Below, in pieces: positions 62,476 to 64,000 of a stretch of 64,000 bases of DNA. Position numbers and translations under genes: made by a program. Source of the DNA: Pseudoxanthomonas suwonensis (GTDB lineage: Bacteria > Pseudomonadota > Gammaproteobacteria > Xanthomonadales > Xanthomonadaceae); contig NZ_CP011144.1 in NCBI RefSeq assembly GCF_000972865.1, forward strand, positions 310,001-374,000. The letters are read 5' to 3'. How positions within the stretch are numbered: the first letter of the stretch is position 1; each line of letters starts with the position of its first letter. The notes below the pieces were generated by a model, which worked only from the letters and a program-made list of their open reading frames with translations, was not told the origin of the DNA and did not search any database.

Positions 62476-63072
62476 TCACTGCGCGGGGTGCCCTGGCTGG
62501 CGCGGGAGGAAGCCGCGTTGCCGCCGGGCATCCGCCTGCCGTTGAAAGTATCGCCAGCCGTACCAGAACGCCAGCGCACTGGCGATCCCGACCAGACCGA
62601 AGACCGCCACCGATTCCAGCCACGACAGCCAGCCGTAGAGGGTCGGCACGCCGTCGCGCTGCATTTCCACGAAGCGGCCGTGCCAGCTGGTCGAGTACGA
62701 CGACCCGGGCGCGCCGCCGCGCCACGGCCAGCCGGCCATGCCGACCAGCAACGCCCCGGCCACGAAGCCGGCGACGGACAGGGTCCTGGCGGACAGCCAC
62801 CCGAACCGGCGCAGCAGCAGGAACGCGGGCAGGCCGAGCAGCAGCGCATGCAGGAAGGTCACGAGGACCGATATCCCCAGCACCACCAGCATTCCCTCCA
62901 CCTGCGCCGCTGCCGTGGGGACTTCACCGCTTCCGATCAGGAACACCAGCAGCAGCACCGGGAATACCAGCGCCGACGCCAGCAGGCCGGCGAACACGGC
63001 CGGCCAGTGCAGGCGGCCGGCCGCGCCTTGTGCCACGGCCGACTGCTTCACCCGGGTGCCGGGCCGCCCCAC
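62476..63072 (-). CDS. Membrane protein of unknown function
   Basis: 198 aa with four TM helices (about 25-48, 60-80, 92-112, 148-170) and an extracytoplasmic loop rich in Trp/Gly/Ser (MAGWPWRGGAPGSSYSTSW). No family is recognised. The GTG start abuts the stop of the upstream gene, so it is translationally coupled; GTG 63051 is an alternative. Middle gene of the ArsR operon. Confidence 0.75.
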   Translation of the reverse strand: MGRPGTRVKQSAVAQGAAGRLHWPAVFAGLLASALVFPVLLLVFLIGSGEVPTAAAQVEGMLVVLGISVLVTFLHALLLGLPAFLLLRRFGWLSARTLSVAGFVAGALLVGMAGWPWRGGAPGSSYSTSWHGRFVEMQRDGVPTLYGWLSWLESVAVFGLVGIASALAFWYGWRYFQRQADARRQRGFLPRQPGHPAQ

Positions 63073-63492
63073 TCAGCGTCCCTCGCGCGGCAGCGGCGGC
63101 ATCGCGGCCGGCAGCGGCAGGGCCTGGACGGCTTCCTGGTCCTGCGCCCAGTGGGCGACCGTGCGGCCGTAGCGAGCGATCATCGCCATGTTGAAGAAGT
63201 GCATCGCGCCCAGCACCAGCACCGACAGGCCGACCTTGCCGGCCACGTACGGGATCATCGAGGCCATCGCCTTCTGCTCGTTCCAGCCGTCCATGCGCAG
63301 GGCGATGAAGCCGATGTTGACCAGATAGAAGCCGACCACCAGCAGGTGGTTGGTCGACTTGGCCAGTTGCGCGTCCTGGCCGAAGCACTTGACCAGGAAC
63401 ACCTCGCCGTTCTTCGACAGGGTGCGCGCCACCCAGACGGTCATGGCGATGGAAATGCCCAGGTACAGCAGGTAACCGAGTTCCAGGATCAT
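63073..63492 (-). CDS. Conserved membrane protein of unknown function
   Basis: 139 aa with three or four TM helices. Pattern ELGYLLYLGISIAMTVWVARTL, then NGEVFLVKCF, STNHLLVVGFYLVNIGFIAL (with a central Asn-His) and KVGLSVLVLGAMHFFNMAMI. It looks like a conserved but unnamed family of small integral membrane proteins. A strong GAAGGAGCG Shine-Dalgarno precedes ATG 63492. First gene of the ArsR-terminated operon. Confidence 0.78.
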   Translation of the reverse strand: MILELGYLLYLGISIAMTVWVARTLSKNGEVFLVKCFGQDAQLAKSTNHLLVVGFYLVNIGFIALRMDGWNEQKAMASMIPYVAGKVGLSVLVLGAMHFFNMAMIARYGRTVAHWAQDQEAVQALPLPAAMPPLPREGR

Positions 63493-63527
63493 GGCGACGC
63501 TCCTTCAGGTTGGCTTCGGGTTGAATG

Positions 63528-63568
63528 TTTGCTTATTTAACTAAAATGCTAATTGCTTAATTGAGCAA
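63528..63568 (-). promoter_or_regulatory. AT-rich promoter/operator of the ArsR-terminated operon
   Basis: A 40-bp AT-rich island. It contains TTGCT-N6-AGCAA (63553-63568) and an imperfect GCTTATTT..AAAATGC repeat (63531-63549), 36-76 nt before the first ATG. Spacing and symmetry fit an ArsR-type operator overlapping a promoter. Confidence 0.65.
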
Positions 63569-63615
63569 GTCAAGCCCCGCCTGCCAGCTGGCCGACGAAC
63601 GGCAGGATCCGGTGG

Positions 63616-63650
63616 AAAAAAAAGCAGGCCGGCCCCTGGGGGCCGGCCTG
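63616..63650 (-). terminator. Rho-independent terminator of the DEAD-box helicase gene
   Basis: On the minus strand, a 12-bp GC stem (CAGGCCGGCCCC/GGGGCCGGCCTG) is followed by eight Ts, about 40 nt past the helicase stop. Confidence 0.95.
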
Positions 63651-63690
63651 TGGGAAGCATTGCCGGATGCGGCCGGCAGGCGATGCCGGA

Positions 63691-64000
63691 TCAGCCGTGC
63701 GGCTTCGGCGGTCCCTTGCGGTGCGGCTTGGCGGGGCCACCCGGCTTGCCGCCGAACTTGCCCGGACGGGCGCCGCCATGCGGCCGGAACTTGCCCTTCG
63801 GCGCCTGCGCCGAGGGCGCGTGGCTGCCGTCCCAGCGGCTGATCCGCAGCTGCTGGCCGACCACCCAGGCCTTCTGCAGGTGGATCATGATTTCCGGCGG
63901 CATGCCCTCGGGCAGGTCGAGGATCGAGTGGTCGTCATGGATGTCGATGCGGCCGATGAAGCGGCTTTCCAGTCCGGCCTCGTTGGCGATCGCGCCGACG
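63691..64000 (-). CDS. DEAD-box RNA helicase, C-terminal end (partial)
   Basis: Only the last 102 codons are present; the 5' end is beyond the right edge. The fragment is the DbpA-type RNA-binding domain (VGAIANEAGLESRFIG, then IDIHDDHSILDLPEGMP), followed by a Gly/Pro/Lys-rich basic tail (KFGGKPGGPAKPHRKG). This combination is typical of CsdA/DeaD-like or DbpA helicases acting on rRNA or cold-structured mRNA. The helicase core cannot be checked here. Confidence 0.88.
   Translation of the reverse strand, partial: VGAIANEAGLESRFIGRIDIHDDHSILDLPEGMPPEIMIHLQKAWVVGQQLRISRWDGSHAPSAQAPKGKFRPHGGARPGKFGGKPGGPAKPHRKGPPKPHG

Overview
The window is chromosomal DNA of very high GC content with dense coding on both strands. 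Gene content and repeats suggest a gammaproteobacterium of the Xanthomonadaceae/Lysobacteraceae (Lysobacter, Luteimonas or Pseudoxanthomonas type). The clues are a creBCD locus, FolE2, an rlmD / response regulator-Hpt pair, intracellular PHB depolymerase, M13 and DUF885 peptidases, and many REP elements of the type starting with GTAG followed by a hairpin. The genus is an inference; no rRNA or tRNA gene was seen. Most genes are housekeeping. I found no prophage, transposase, CRISPR array, conjugation or defence locus.

Layout. 0-7 kb: a minus-strand metabolic run (ubiG-gph, a short squalene/phytoene synthase-like gene, folE2, a threonine synthase-like gene cut by the window edge), then efp-mtaD with divergent epmB, the enzyme acting on EF-P. 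7-13 kb: porin plus PstS-like protein and a poly-HAMP chemoreceptor, bracketed by two direct copies of a composite intergenic repeat of about 0.6 kb. 12.6-23 kb: rlmD, a response regulator-Hpt protein, creB-creC-creD with a cre-tag before creD, rlmJ, a serine hydrolase, a CDF metal exporter and an acetyltransferase. 23-32 kb: mfd, a tandem REP array, an SLC13 permease, a DUF4105 protein and a phospholipase D-like protein. 32-39 kb: an M13 peptidase and a siderophore-uptake operon (TonB receptor, DUF3649, PepSY, DUF3325) with a Fur box. 39-41 kb: a decayed gpmA copy, small genes and intact gpmA. 42-48 kb: endonuclease V, pirin, aquaporin, PHB depolymerase, a PadR/HAAS membrane-sensor pair and a periplasmic cyclophilin. 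48-64 kb: an EamA exporter with a small upstream gene and divergent LysR regulator, GFA, DUF885, beta-lactamase-fold, VOC, DUF72 and DUF2238 proteins, a second EamA exporter, a GGDEF protein, Usp, RluF, an ArsR-controlled membrane operon, and the end of a DEAD-box helicase.

No single undescribed multi-gene system stands out. The most unusual signals are in non-coding DNA: the composite direct repeats around the porin/chemoreceptor block; chimeric REP elements whose hairpin arms vary together and which supply the stop codon of five genes; and a recurring arrangement in which a -10-like hexamer sits exactly 6 nt before the start codon of at least seven genes, predicting leaderless mRNAs. The ArsR-closed operon at the right end, encoding two unknown membrane proteins behind an AT-rich palindromic operator, is the best candidate for a small uncharacterised gene system.
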